Assembly (NCBI GenBank): GCA_963625295.1
Contig: CAVFTC010000033.1
Span: 1 to 19,827, forward strand
DNA length: 19,827 nt
Source of the DNA: CAG-488 sp963625295
GTDB taxonomy: Bacteria; Bacillota; Clostridia; Oscillospirales; Acutalibacteraceae
Direction of reading: 5' to 3'
Made by a program: the position numbers and the translations under genes. Positions 1 to 6,473 of the stretch are shown in pieces. Numbering within the stretch: the stretch's first letter is position 1; every line of letters begins with the position of its first letter. A model generated the notes under the pieces. It ran no database searches, was not told the origin of the DNA, and was given only the letters and a program-made list of their open reading frames with translations.

Positions 1-81
1 TTTCAGAGACTGCACCGTATCCTACATAAAAACTTCGTTATCCGTCCGTGGCTAAAGCAGAGACGTTTTGTTTTATAATTC

Positions 82-1251
82 TTATTTAAGTCCTTTTCTC
101 TCAAGCAGAGCGTTGATTTTTTCGGCGGGGTCAAGCAGGTCGCTGATTGATGTGTCATGGTTAAGGGTATCAATGATGTATGAGAGGTACTTTGACATAT
201 CAACTCTGACATACCATTCCTTTTTGAGAAGCTCGGGAGTACCGTAAATGAGATTGGTTGTGAACACACGGTCAATGATGCCTTCAGAATAAGCCTTGTC
301 GAAAGCGTCAAAACCGTTGCAGAAAAGACCGAATGCCGAGAAAATAAAAATTCTCCTCGCTTTAAGTTCATGGAGCTTTGTTGCAACCTCAATCATGGAT
401 TCACCTGAGGAGATCATATCGTCAACAATGATAACATCCTTGCCCTCGATATTATCTCCGAGAAATTCATGAGCGATAATCGGGTTTCTTCCGTCAACGA
501 TCCTTGAGTAGTCGCGGCGTTTGTAGAACATTCCAAGCTCAACACCGAGAACCGTCGAATAATAAATGCATCGTGACATTCCGCCCTCATCGGGGGAAAT
601 TACCATGATGTTATCTCTGTTTATTTTAAGACTGTCAACATTTTTTACTGCAGCCTTGATCATCTGATAGGCGGGGGATATGCTCTCAAATCCGCAAAGG
701 GGGATTGCATTCATAACTCTCGGGTCGTGAGCGTCGAAGGTGATGAAATTCTCAACGCCCATTGAATGAAGCTCCTGAAGCATCATTGCGCAGTCAAGCG
801 ATTCACGGCTTGAACGCTTATGCTGTCTGCCCTCATAGAGCATCGGCATAATGACGGAAACTCTCTTTGCCTTACCTTCAATGGCACTGATTGCACGCTT
901 GAGGTTGGCAAAATGCTCGTCCGGCGACATCGGAACCGTCATTCCATACATCTTGTAGGTTACACCGTAGTTGAAAACATCGCAAAGAATGTAGATGTCG
1001 TAGCCTCTGACCGTTTGGTTAAGCGCTGCTTTACCTTCGCCTGTACCGAAACGGGGGAAATTCATGTTGATAAGATAGGTCGATTTTTCATATCCCGCAA
1101 AAGCAAGCGTATTTTTATGCTCGCTGTTACGCTGAAATCTCCATCTGATCATATAGTTATCGATCTTGTTGGCAAGCTCCTCACAGCCGGGAAGAGCTAT
1201 AATACCAAGCTGTCCTACAGGTATGGTGTTATAATTCGGTTCACTTCTCAT
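82..1251 (-). CDS. prs: Ribose-phosphate pyrophosphokinase (PRPP synthetase), extended clostridial form
   Basis: This cytoplasmic enzyme transfers pyrophosphate from ATP to ribose 5-phosphate, making PRPP for purine, pyrimidine, histidine, tryptophan and NAD synthesis. The 389-residue product has the family landmarks in order: a MPMLYEGRQHKRSSRES segment in place of the usual YARQDRK loop, the ribose-phosphate/pyrophosphate-side VISPDEGGMSR motif, the catalytic KRR in FYKRRDYSR, and the PRPP-binding loop DVIIVDDMISSGES with acidic residues at about 277-278. Classical bacterial Prs is about 315 residues, so this one is some 70 longer, mainly at the N-terminus and C-terminus. The start is preceded by AGGCGG nine bases upstream. 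It lies downstream of the cation transporter but has its own promoter (TTAACA, 17 bp, TACAAT) in the 122-bp gap. Family assignment is secure; whether allosteric control matches class I Prs cannot be read from the sequence. Confidence 0.93.
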   Translation of the reverse strand: MRSEPNYNTIPVGQLGIIALPGCEELANKIDNYMIRWRFQRNSEHKNTLAFAGYEKSTYLINMNFPRFGTGEGKAALNQTVRGYDIYILCDVFNYGVTYKMYGMTVPMSPDEHFANLKRAISAIEGKAKRVSVIMPMLYEGRQHKRSSRESLDCAMMLQELHSMGVENFITFDAHDPRVMNAIPLCGFESISPAYQMIKAAVKNVDSLKINRDNIMVISPDEGGMSRCIYYSTVLGVELGMFYKRRDYSRIVDGRNPIIAHEFLGDNIEGKDVIIVDDMISSGESMIEVATKLHELKARRIFIFSAFGLFCNGFDAFDKAYSEGIIDRVFTTNLIYGTPELLKKEWYVRVDMSKYLSYIIDTLNHDTSISDLLDPAEKINALLERKGLK

Positions 1252-1327
1252 TGATCTATCCGCCTTTCAGATTTATATATTTATTCTACTATAAAAGACT
1301 GAATTTTTAAAGGGGATTGACTCGCTT

Positions 1328-1355
1328 TTTGTCGAAAAATATATTGTACGACAAA
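1328..1355. promoter_or_regulatory. Inverted repeat bracketing the prs -10 box, candidate operator
   Basis: TTTGTCG (1328-1334) and CGACAAA (1349-1355) form perfect 7-bp arms around a 14-bp AT-rich centre. The centre contains the predicted prs -10 hexamer and the right arm abuts it. No T-run follows on either strand, so it is not a typical terminator. It does not resemble the PurBox as I know it; the cognate regulator is unknown. Confidence 0.4.
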
Positions 1356-1371
1356 CGGAATAATTTGTTAA
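1343..1371 (-). promoter_or_regulatory. Predicted sigma-A promoter of prs
   Basis: On the minus strand TTAACA (1366-1371) lies exactly 17 bp before TACAAT (1343-1348), each hexamer matching consensus at five of six bases. The predicted start near 1336 gives a leader of about 85 nt. A second, weaker candidate nearer the gene is TTTAAA, 17 bp, TAGAAT. Confidence 0.6.
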
Positions 1372-1373
1372 GT

Positions 1374-2543
1374 TTATACAAAACTATGTTCGGCTTTTAT
1401 GACGGCAAAGTAGCTGCTGTTTACTTCGGAAATTTTCAGGCTGATGTCTCTTATAATTTCATTCGGCGTTTGTGAAAAACCGTAGGGAATAACAACATCA
1501 AAAATAAGGTTTGTTATAGTTGAACCGTCAACAACACGGAAATCATGTATACTAAGCTCCGGATTTAAGTTTTTGACGATTTTTTCGGTCATTTCTCTAA
1601 GCTCGGTGACTCTTTCGTTATTGACGGCAAGCGGATCGTAGTGAATGGTCAGCTCGATGCCCATTTCCTTTTTGATATCGTTTTCTATATGATCGATAAT
1701 GTCGTGACCTACCATAACATCAATGTCAGAGGGAATTTCGACATGAACGGTAGCAAAAAAGCTGTCCGGACCGTAATTGTGCATAATAAGGTCATGAATT
1801 CCGCTGACATGGTCGTAGGATAAAATTTTGTTTTTTAACTCCTCCACAAGCTCCTTTGACGGCGGCTTGCCGATAAGGGAGCTGAGCGTATCACGGAAAA
1901 TGTCTACACCTGCCTTGAGAACGAAGCAGGCAACAAGAATACCGAGCCAGCCGTCGATATGAAGCGACGGAAAGAATTTTGAAAGAATAAGCGCAAGCAG
2001 CGTTACGGAGGTTGCGGCGATATCGCTGAGACTGTCGGCAACCACGGCGGTCATGGCAGGAGAGTCGATTCTTTTGCCGAGCTTTTTGTTAAACAGAGCA
2101 AGCCAGAGCTTACCGAGAATAGAGACTGCAATTATTATCGCACCGATAAGACTGAACTTAATATCCTCCGGCGAACGGATTTTATTGACCGATTGAATCG
2201 CAAGCTCGATGCCCATGAAAAGAATGATGAACGAAACTATCATAGCCGTTATGTATTCGATTCTTCCGTGTCCGAACGGATGCTCCCTGTCGGCTGGCTT
2301 GCCTGCCATTTTGAAGCCAAAAACCGTTACGGCTGACGAGCCGGCGTCGGAAAGATTGTTCACGGCGTCGGCAGTGATTGCGATACTGCCCGTTACCGAA
2401 CCGACGAAAAATTTCATCAGGCAAAGAATAATATTCAGTGCAATTCCGACGCATCCGCCGAGAATGCCGTATCGCATTCTAACTTCGGGATTTGTTATGC
2501 TTTTATAATCCTTAATGAATGCCTTAACAAGAATATCTGTCAT
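1374..2543 (-). CDS. Cation diffusion facilitator family transporter, possibly Mn2+ efflux
   Basis: An inner-membrane divalent-metal/proton antiporter of the CDF family (389 residues, about six transmembrane helices, then a cytoplasmic metal-binding C-terminal domain from roughly residue 215). The conserved HPFGHGRIEY motif follows TM2. The transport-site residues are readable: TM2 has N62-N-L-S-D66 and TM5 has D170-S-L-S-D174. Zinc transporters normally carry His in one or both of these motifs. An Asn-Asp/Asp-Asp site is what I recall for manganese exporters such as streptococcal MntE, so Mn2+ export is inferred, not shown. The ATG begins at the base right after the TAA of the upstream mscS-like gene, and its GGTGA ribosome binding site lies inside that gene, which implies translational coupling. 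Confidence 0.9.
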   Translation of the reverse strand: MTDILVKAFIKDYKSITNPEVRMRYGILGGCVGIALNIILCLMKFFVGSVTGSIAITADAVNNLSDAGSSAVTVFGFKMAGKPADREHPFGHGRIEYITAMIVSFIILFMGIELAIQSVNKIRSPEDIKFSLIGAIIIAVSILGKLWLALFNKKLGKRIDSPAMTAVVADSLSDIAATSVTLLALILSKFFPSLHIDGWLGILVACFVLKAGVDIFRDTLSSLIGKPPSKELVEELKNKILSYDHVSGIHDLIMHNYGPDSFFATVHVEIPSDIDVMVGHDIIDHIENDIKKEMGIELTIHYDPLAVNNERVTELREMTEKIVKNLNPELSIHDFRVVDGSTITNLIFDVVIPYGFSQTPNEIIRDISLKISEVNSSYFAVIKAEHSFV

Positions 2544-3383
2544 TTAATCACCATTTTTATGATTTATTCGCACATCAAGATGATCGTACGGAATTTGAAT
2601 TCCGTTTCGGTCGAAGGCAAGCTTGACCTTTTCCTGCATACTGAAATATGCCGGCCAATAGTTCTCGCTTTTGCACCAGACAAAGCAGGCGAGATCTACG
2701 CCGCTTGCCCCATGGCTGAAAACGCCGATCGTATGCTTGGGTTCTTTAAGAAGAAGCGGTTCGCTTTCAGTGACCTGCTTGAGCACCTTCTTGGCTTTTT
2801 CTATATCGTCCTCATAGCTTATGGAATAGGTCAAATCAATTCTCAGCTTATCCCTCGCTGTGAAATTAACAAGTGTGGAGGTGGTGATGTTCTGATTGGG
2901 TACAACAACAAGCTTGTTGTCGTTTGTAACAAGGGTCGTGAACATAAAACGAATTTCCCTGACCTTGCCCTCTACTCCGCCTATTTCGATATAATCGCCG
3001 CTTTTGAAGGGCTTGTTAAACAGGATCTGAAAGCCGCCTGCAAGCTGCGCAATGCTGTTTTGCAGTCCCAGACCTGCGGTTATGCCTGCTGCGCCGATGG
3101 CGGTGATGAATGCGTTTACATTGAATCCGATTTGCTCAAGGGCAATAACGGATACGATAATTCTCAAAAAAATTACCGTTGAGCGTCTGATAAAGCGGTG
3201 CATTGACTTATCTACATTTTTGTTTTCAAGAATTTTTACAAGAAGATTTCCCAAAAGGCTTGCAAGCCAAAAGCCGATGACCATTACGAGAATAAAAACA
3301 ATAAGCTTCGGCAATGCTGCCGCAAACTTTTCCGGAAAGTTCTCAAAGCTCCATTGCTTAATACTGCTGAAAAACGAACCCAT
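2544..3383 (-). CDS. MscS-family small-conductance mechanosensitive channel
   Basis: A membrane channel that opens under tension to release solutes on hypo-osmotic shock. The 279-residue protein matches the compact MscS architecture: TM1 about 23-50, TM2 about 68-88, then the glycine/alanine-rich pore helix TM3 about 92-123 with GLGLQNSIAQLAGG, followed by the beta domain containing SGDYIEIGGVEGKV and VPNQNITTSTLVNFT. E. coli MscS is 286 residues, so length is normal. The start has GGAGG seven bases upstream. It is the first gene of a two-gene unit with the CDF transporter and is read divergently from proB; a consensus-like promoter lies in the shared 197-bp intergenic region. Confidence 0.92.
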   Translation of the reverse strand: MGSFFSSIKQWSFENFPEKFAAALPKLIVFILVMVIGFWLASLLGNLLVKILENKNVDKSMHRFIRRSTVIFLRIIVSVIALEQIGFNVNAFITAIGAAGITAGLGLQNSIAQLAGGFQILFNKPFKSGDYIEIGGVEGKVREIRFMFTTLVTNDNKLVVVPNQNITTSTLVNFTARDKLRIDLTYSISYEDDIEKAKKVLKQVTESEPLLLKEPKHTIGVFSHGASGVDLACFVWCKSENYWPAYFSMQEKVKLAFDRNGIQIPYDHLDVRINHKNGD

Positions 3384-3401
3384 ATTCTACCTCCGAATTT
3401 T

Positions 3402-3471
3402 CCGCCGATAATCGCACTCGGCTTTAATCAGCGGTTGCCTTAATTGAATTATACTATCTGCCGCCGATAAT
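3402..3471 (-). repeat. Direct repeat ATTATCGGCGG upstream of the MscS-like gene
   Basis: On the minus strand the 11-mer ATTATCGGCGG occurs exactly at 3461-3471, directly after the -35 and mostly inside the promoter spacer, and again at 3402-3412, just before the ribosome binding site. The copies are 59 bp apart. The same 11-mer appears a third time in the terminator hairpin after the LOG-family gene (15256-15266). Confidence 0.5.
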
Positions 3472-3476
3472 TGCAA
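3448..3476 (-). promoter_or_regulatory. Predicted sigma-A promoter of the MscS-like gene
   Basis: Minus-strand TTGCAA (3471-3476), a 17-bp spacer, and a perfect TATAAT (3448-3453). It lies about 65 bp before the start codon. Confidence 0.7.
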
Positions 3477-3508
3477 GCAAATAAAATCGAAATTTAGCTT
3501 GATTATTC

Positions 3509-3537
3509 TTGCATATCATTAAAGAGTGTGATAAAAT
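3509..3537 (+). promoter_or_regulatory. Predicted extended -10 promoter of proBAC
   Basis: TTGCAT (3509-3514), a 17-bp spacer, and TAAAAT (3532-3537) preceded by TGTGA, which fits the Gram-positive TRTGN extended -10 element. The leader is only about 35 nt and carries no T-box or other riboswitch that I can see. Confidence 0.65.
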
Positions 3538-3580
3538 AAATTGATTATAGGCGTATGCCTGCTTAACGGAGGATTAGTAC

Positions 3581-4345
3581 ATGAGAATTGTTGTCAAGGT
3601 TGGAACATCGACTCTTGCGCATCCGAGCGGTCTTATCAACATAAGACGCGTCGAGGAGCTTTGCAAGGTCATGAGCGATCTAAAAAATGCGGGACATGAT
3701 ATTATACTTGTTACCTCGGGTGCTATCGGCATGGGTGCCGGCAAGCTTCAGTTAAGCGAACGACCTCGTGATGTTGCCGCAAAGCAGGCTGCCGCTGCGG
3801 TCGGTCAATGCGAATTGATGTATACCTACGACAAGCTCTTTTCCGAGTACAACCACACCGTGGCTCAGCTTCTTATGACCGGCTCGGATTTTGAAAATGA
3901 GGAAAGACACATAAATTTTAAAAATACAATGGATAAGCTGCTGGAATTCAATGCGCTGCCGATCATTAACGAAAATGATACCGTTGCGACCGAAGAAATC
4001 AAGGTCGGAGATAACGACACGCTTTCGGCAATGGTGGCGGTCAATGTCAATGCCGATCTATTGATCCTTCTTTCGGATATTGACGGCTTGTTCACCGCCG
4101 ATCCGCATTCCGATCCGGACGCAAAGCTTATTTCCGTTGTCTCGGAGATAAACGAAAATATTATTGCCCTCGGAGGCGGCGAAGGCTCAAGCCTCGGTAC
4201 GGGCGGAATGAAAACAAAAATTAACGCAGCTCAGATCTGTACGGAAAATAATTGCGACATGATTATAGCCAACGGCAAAGATCCCGAGGTTCTTTATGAT
4301 ATCGTTGAGGGAAAAGCCGTAGGCACAAGGTTTATTAAAAGGTGA
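3581..4345 (+). CDS. proB: Glutamate 5-kinase, PUA-less
   Basis: The first enzyme of proline synthesis, phosphorylating glutamate to gamma-glutamyl phosphate in the cytoplasm. The 254-residue protein is the amino-acid-kinase domain alone. KVGTST at 6-11 binds ATP phosphate, INENDTV (129-135) and GDNDTLSA (143-150) form the glutamate/proline site, and LSDIDGLFTADP (164-175) is a family hallmark. The C-terminal PUA domain that makes E. coli ProB 367 residues long is absent. Feedback inhibition by proline acts through the kinase domain, so it may be retained. GGAGG lies eight bases before the ATG. The gene opens proBAC; its stop overlaps the ribosome binding site of proA, so translation is probably coupled. 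Confidence 0.95.
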   Translation: MRIVVKVGTSTLAHPSGLINIRRVEELCKVMSDLKNAGHDIILVTSGAIGMGAGKLQLSERPRDVAAKQAAAAVGQCELMYTYDKLFSEYNHTVAQLLMTGSDFENEERHINFKNTMDKLLEFNALPIINENDTVATEEIKVGDNDTLSAMVAVNVNADLLILLSDIDGLFTADPHSDPDAKLISVVSEINENIIALGGGEGSSLGTGGMKTKINAAQICTENNCDMIIANGKDPEVLYDIVEGKAVGTRFIKR

Positions 4346-4349
4346 TGAT

Positions 4350-5600
4350 ATGATGACAACGCTTGATATTTTGAAGCAGGCAAAAGCGGCAAAGACCGAG
4401 CTTGCAAAGCTAAGCTCGGAAGAAAAGAACAACGCATTGCTTGCAATGGCCGATGCGCTTGAGGAAAATTGCGCAGCCATTCTTGACGAAAATAAAAAGG
4501 ATGTTGAAGCGGCGAGAGGAAAGATATCTGATGTCATGATCGACAGGCTCAGTCTTGACGAGGGTCGTATAAAAGGTATGGCTGACGGAATCAGGGATGT
4601 CGTAAAGCTTCCCGACCCGGTCGGACGGGTGCTTGACCGTGTTGAGCTTCCGAACGGGCTTGTCGTTGAAAAAACGGCTGTTCCGATGGGCGTTGTTGCG
4701 ATTATTTACGAGAGCAGACCGAATGTGTCCTCAGACGCGGCGGCTCTTGCGCTCAAAAGCGGCAATGTTTGCGTGCTTAGGGGCGGCAAAGAGGCCTTTA
4801 GAAGCGCAAATGCCATTGTCAATGCGCTGCGCAGAGGACTTAAAAAGCTCGGTTTTTGCGAAAACTTTATCAATATGGTTCAGGACACCTCACGCCAAAG
4901 CTCAACGGAGCTTATGACTGCGGACGGATATATCGATCTCCTTATTCCGAGGGGCGGTGCAGGGCTTATAAACGCCTGCGTGCAGAATGCGACCGTACCG
5001 GTTATTCAAACGGGAACAGGTATTTGTCACATCTATGTTGACGACGAAGCAGACCTTGATATGGCGCTTAATATAATCGAAAACGCAAAGACAAGCAGGC
5101 CGTCGGTTTGCAATGCCGAGGAGGTTTTGCTCGTTAACGGTAGAATTGCCGATAAATTTTTACCGATGCTCAAGCAAAGGCTTGTTGACGGCAGAGCCGA
5201 AAATCCCGTCGAGCTTCGTCTTGACGAGAGAGCGGCGAAGATAATCGACGGAACGAAGGCCGGAGAAAATGATTTTGACACCGAGTTCCTCAATTATATC
5301 CTTGCCGTGGGCATTGTTGACGGCGTTGAAGAAGCCGTTAAGCACATTGCAGAGCATTCAACGCATCACAGCGACGCAATAATAACAAACAACGACGCAC
5401 ATGCTGCCGAGTTTTGTCGAGATGTTGATTCTGCGGCAGTTTATGTAAATGCAAGCACCCGTTTTACTGACGGTGGCTGCTTTGGACTCGGCTGCGAAAT
5501 GGGAATTTCGACCCAAAAGCTCCATGCGAGAGGCCCGATGGGTCTTTGCGAGCTTACGACATACAAATATATTGTCAAGGGTAATGGACAAATAAGATAA
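4350..5600 (+). CDS. proA: Gamma-glutamyl phosphate reductase (glutamate-5-semialdehyde dehydrogenase)
   Basis: The second step of proline synthesis: NADPH reduction of the unstable gamma-glutamyl phosphate made by ProB to glutamate 5-semialdehyde, which cyclises to pyrroline-5-carboxylate. The product is 416 residues, the usual length. It keeps the IYESRPNVSSDAAALALKSG block, the RGGKEAFRSA cofactor region, and SRPSVCNAEEV with the catalytic Cys at position 254. The C-terminal GLGCEMGISTQKLHARGPMG signature is complete. The gene begins four bases after proB stops, with GGTGATG as ribosome binding site; a second ATG follows the first directly, so the true start may be one codon later. Confidence 0.96.
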   Translation: MMTTLDILKQAKAAKTELAKLSSEEKNNALLAMADALEENCAAILDENKKDVEAARGKISDVMIDRLSLDEGRIKGMADGIRDVVKLPDPVGRVLDRVELPNGLVVEKTAVPMGVVAIIYESRPNVSSDAAALALKSGNVCVLRGGKEAFRSANAIVNALRRGLKKLGFCENFINMVQDTSRQSSTELMTADGYIDLLIPRGGAGLINACVQNATVPVIQTGTGICHIYVDDEADLDMALNIIENAKTSRPSVCNAEEVLLVNGRIADKFLPMLKQRLVDGRAENPVELRLDERAAKIIDGTKAGENDFDTEFLNYILAVGIVDGVEEAVKHIAEHSTHHSDAIITNNDAHAAEFCRDVDSAAVYVNASTRFTDGGCFGLGCEMGISTQKLHARGPMGLCELTTYKYIVKGNGQIR

Positions 5601-5611
5601 GGAGGAATAGA

Positions 5612-6400
5612 ATGGAAAAAATCGGATTTATCGGCTGCGGCAATATGGGCGGCGCACTTGTAAAGGCTGCCGCAAAAGCAGGCTATTCGGACAAAATTTA
5701 TATCTGCGACAGCTTTGCCGAAAAAACCGAGGCGCTTTCAAAGGAGCTTGGAGTTCATGTTTCGGACAGTGCAACGATAGCCGCAGAGTGTGATTTTATT
5801 TTCATGGGCGTTAAGCCGCAGGTTATCGGCAAGGCCTTTGACGAGATAAGCGATATCCTTTCTGAGAGAGACGATTGCACTTTGGTTTCGATGGCGGCAG
5901 GTGTTGCGATTGAAAGACTCAGGGAGCTTTCCGGGGCGAAGCATATAATAAGGATCATGCCTAATATGCCCGTTTCGGTTGGCGAGGGCGTTGTTCTTGC
6001 AAGCCGCTTTGAAGTTGACGACGAAAGCGCAGAGAAGTTTAATTCAATCATGAGGTGCGCAGGTATTGTCGATTGGATTGATGAAAAGCTTATTGACGCA
6101 GGCTGCGCAATTTCCGGCTGCGGTCCGGCGTATGTTTATATGTTTATAGAAGCTCTTGCCGACGGTGCGGTAAGCTGCGGCTTGCCGAGAGACAAGGCAA
6201 TGCTTTATGCGGCGCAGACGGTTCTCGGCTCGGCAAGGTCAGTTATCGAGAGCGGTAAGCACCCGGGCAAGCTCAAGGATGAGGTTTGCAGCCCCGGAGG
6301 AACGACGATTGCCGGAGTTAAAGCGCTTGAGGACGGAGCTTTCCGCTCAAACGCAATGAATGCCGTTATTGCGGCTTACGAAAAGACAAAGAAAATATAA
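5612..6400 (+). CDS. proC: Pyrroline-5-carboxylate reductase
   Basis: The last step of proline synthesis, NAD(P)H reduction of pyrroline-5-carboxylate to proline. The 262-residue protein has the N-terminal Rossmann motif GFIGCGNMGGA, the VKPQV segment, and the C-terminal dimerisation/substrate region with GCGPAYVYMFIEALADG and SPGGTTIAGVKALE. It follows proA by 11 bases with a perfect AAGGAGG. Its presence directly after proBA makes the glutamate-to-proline route complete in one transcript. No U-tailed terminator follows; the next promoter starts 17 bp after the stop codon. Confidence 0.96.
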   Translation: MEKIGFIGCGNMGGALVKAAAKAGYSDKIYICDSFAEKTEALSKELGVHVSDSATIAAECDFIFMGVKPQVIGKAFDEISDILSERDDCTLVSMAAGVAIERLRELSGAKHIIRIMPNMPVSVGEGVVLASRFEVDDESAEKFNSIMRCAGIVDWIDEKLIDAGCAISGCGPAYVYMFIEALADGAVSCGLPRDKAMLYAAQTVLGSARSVIESGKHPGKLKDEVCSPGGTTIAGVKALEDGAFRSNAMNAVIAAYEKTKKI

Positions 6401-6403
6401 TCT

Positions 6404-6427
6404 ATAATGTCGGTTCATTGACATTAT
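6404..6427. promoter_or_regulatory. Inverted repeat overlapping the GH3 -35 box
   Basis: ATAATGTC (6404-6411) and GACATTAT (6420-6427) are perfect 8-bp arms with an 8-base loop. The right arm covers most of the TTGACA of the downstream promoter. No T-run follows, so an operator is a better explanation than an intrinsic terminator for proC, though a weak terminator is possible. Confidence 0.4.
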
Positions 6428-6446
6428 TCAGATTATGATATAGAAT
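6418..6446 (+). promoter_or_regulatory. Near-consensus sigma-A promoter of the GH3 operon
   Basis: A perfect TTGACA (6418-6423), exactly 17 bp, then TAGAAT (6441-6446). The predicted start lies about 20 nt before the GH3 ATG and its GGGGG-containing ribosome binding site. This is the best -35/-10 match in the window. Confidence 0.75.
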
Positions 6447-6473
6447 AATAAAAAACATTGGGGGTAGATTGAT

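Noticed and set aside
3..392. A 129-codon minus-strand frame over the 3' part of prs
   Set aside because: It starts inside prs in another frame and has no ribosome binding site; only 79 bases of it lie outside prs.
2559..3182. A 207-codon plus-strand frame opposite the MscS-like gene
   Set aside because: It is antisense to a clear MscS protein with an intact pore helix; the product shows no family features.
3538..3580. A proline T-box or other riboswitch in the proB leader
   Set aside because: The predicted leader is about 35 nt with only a 4-bp AGGC/GCCT hairpin, too short for a T-box.
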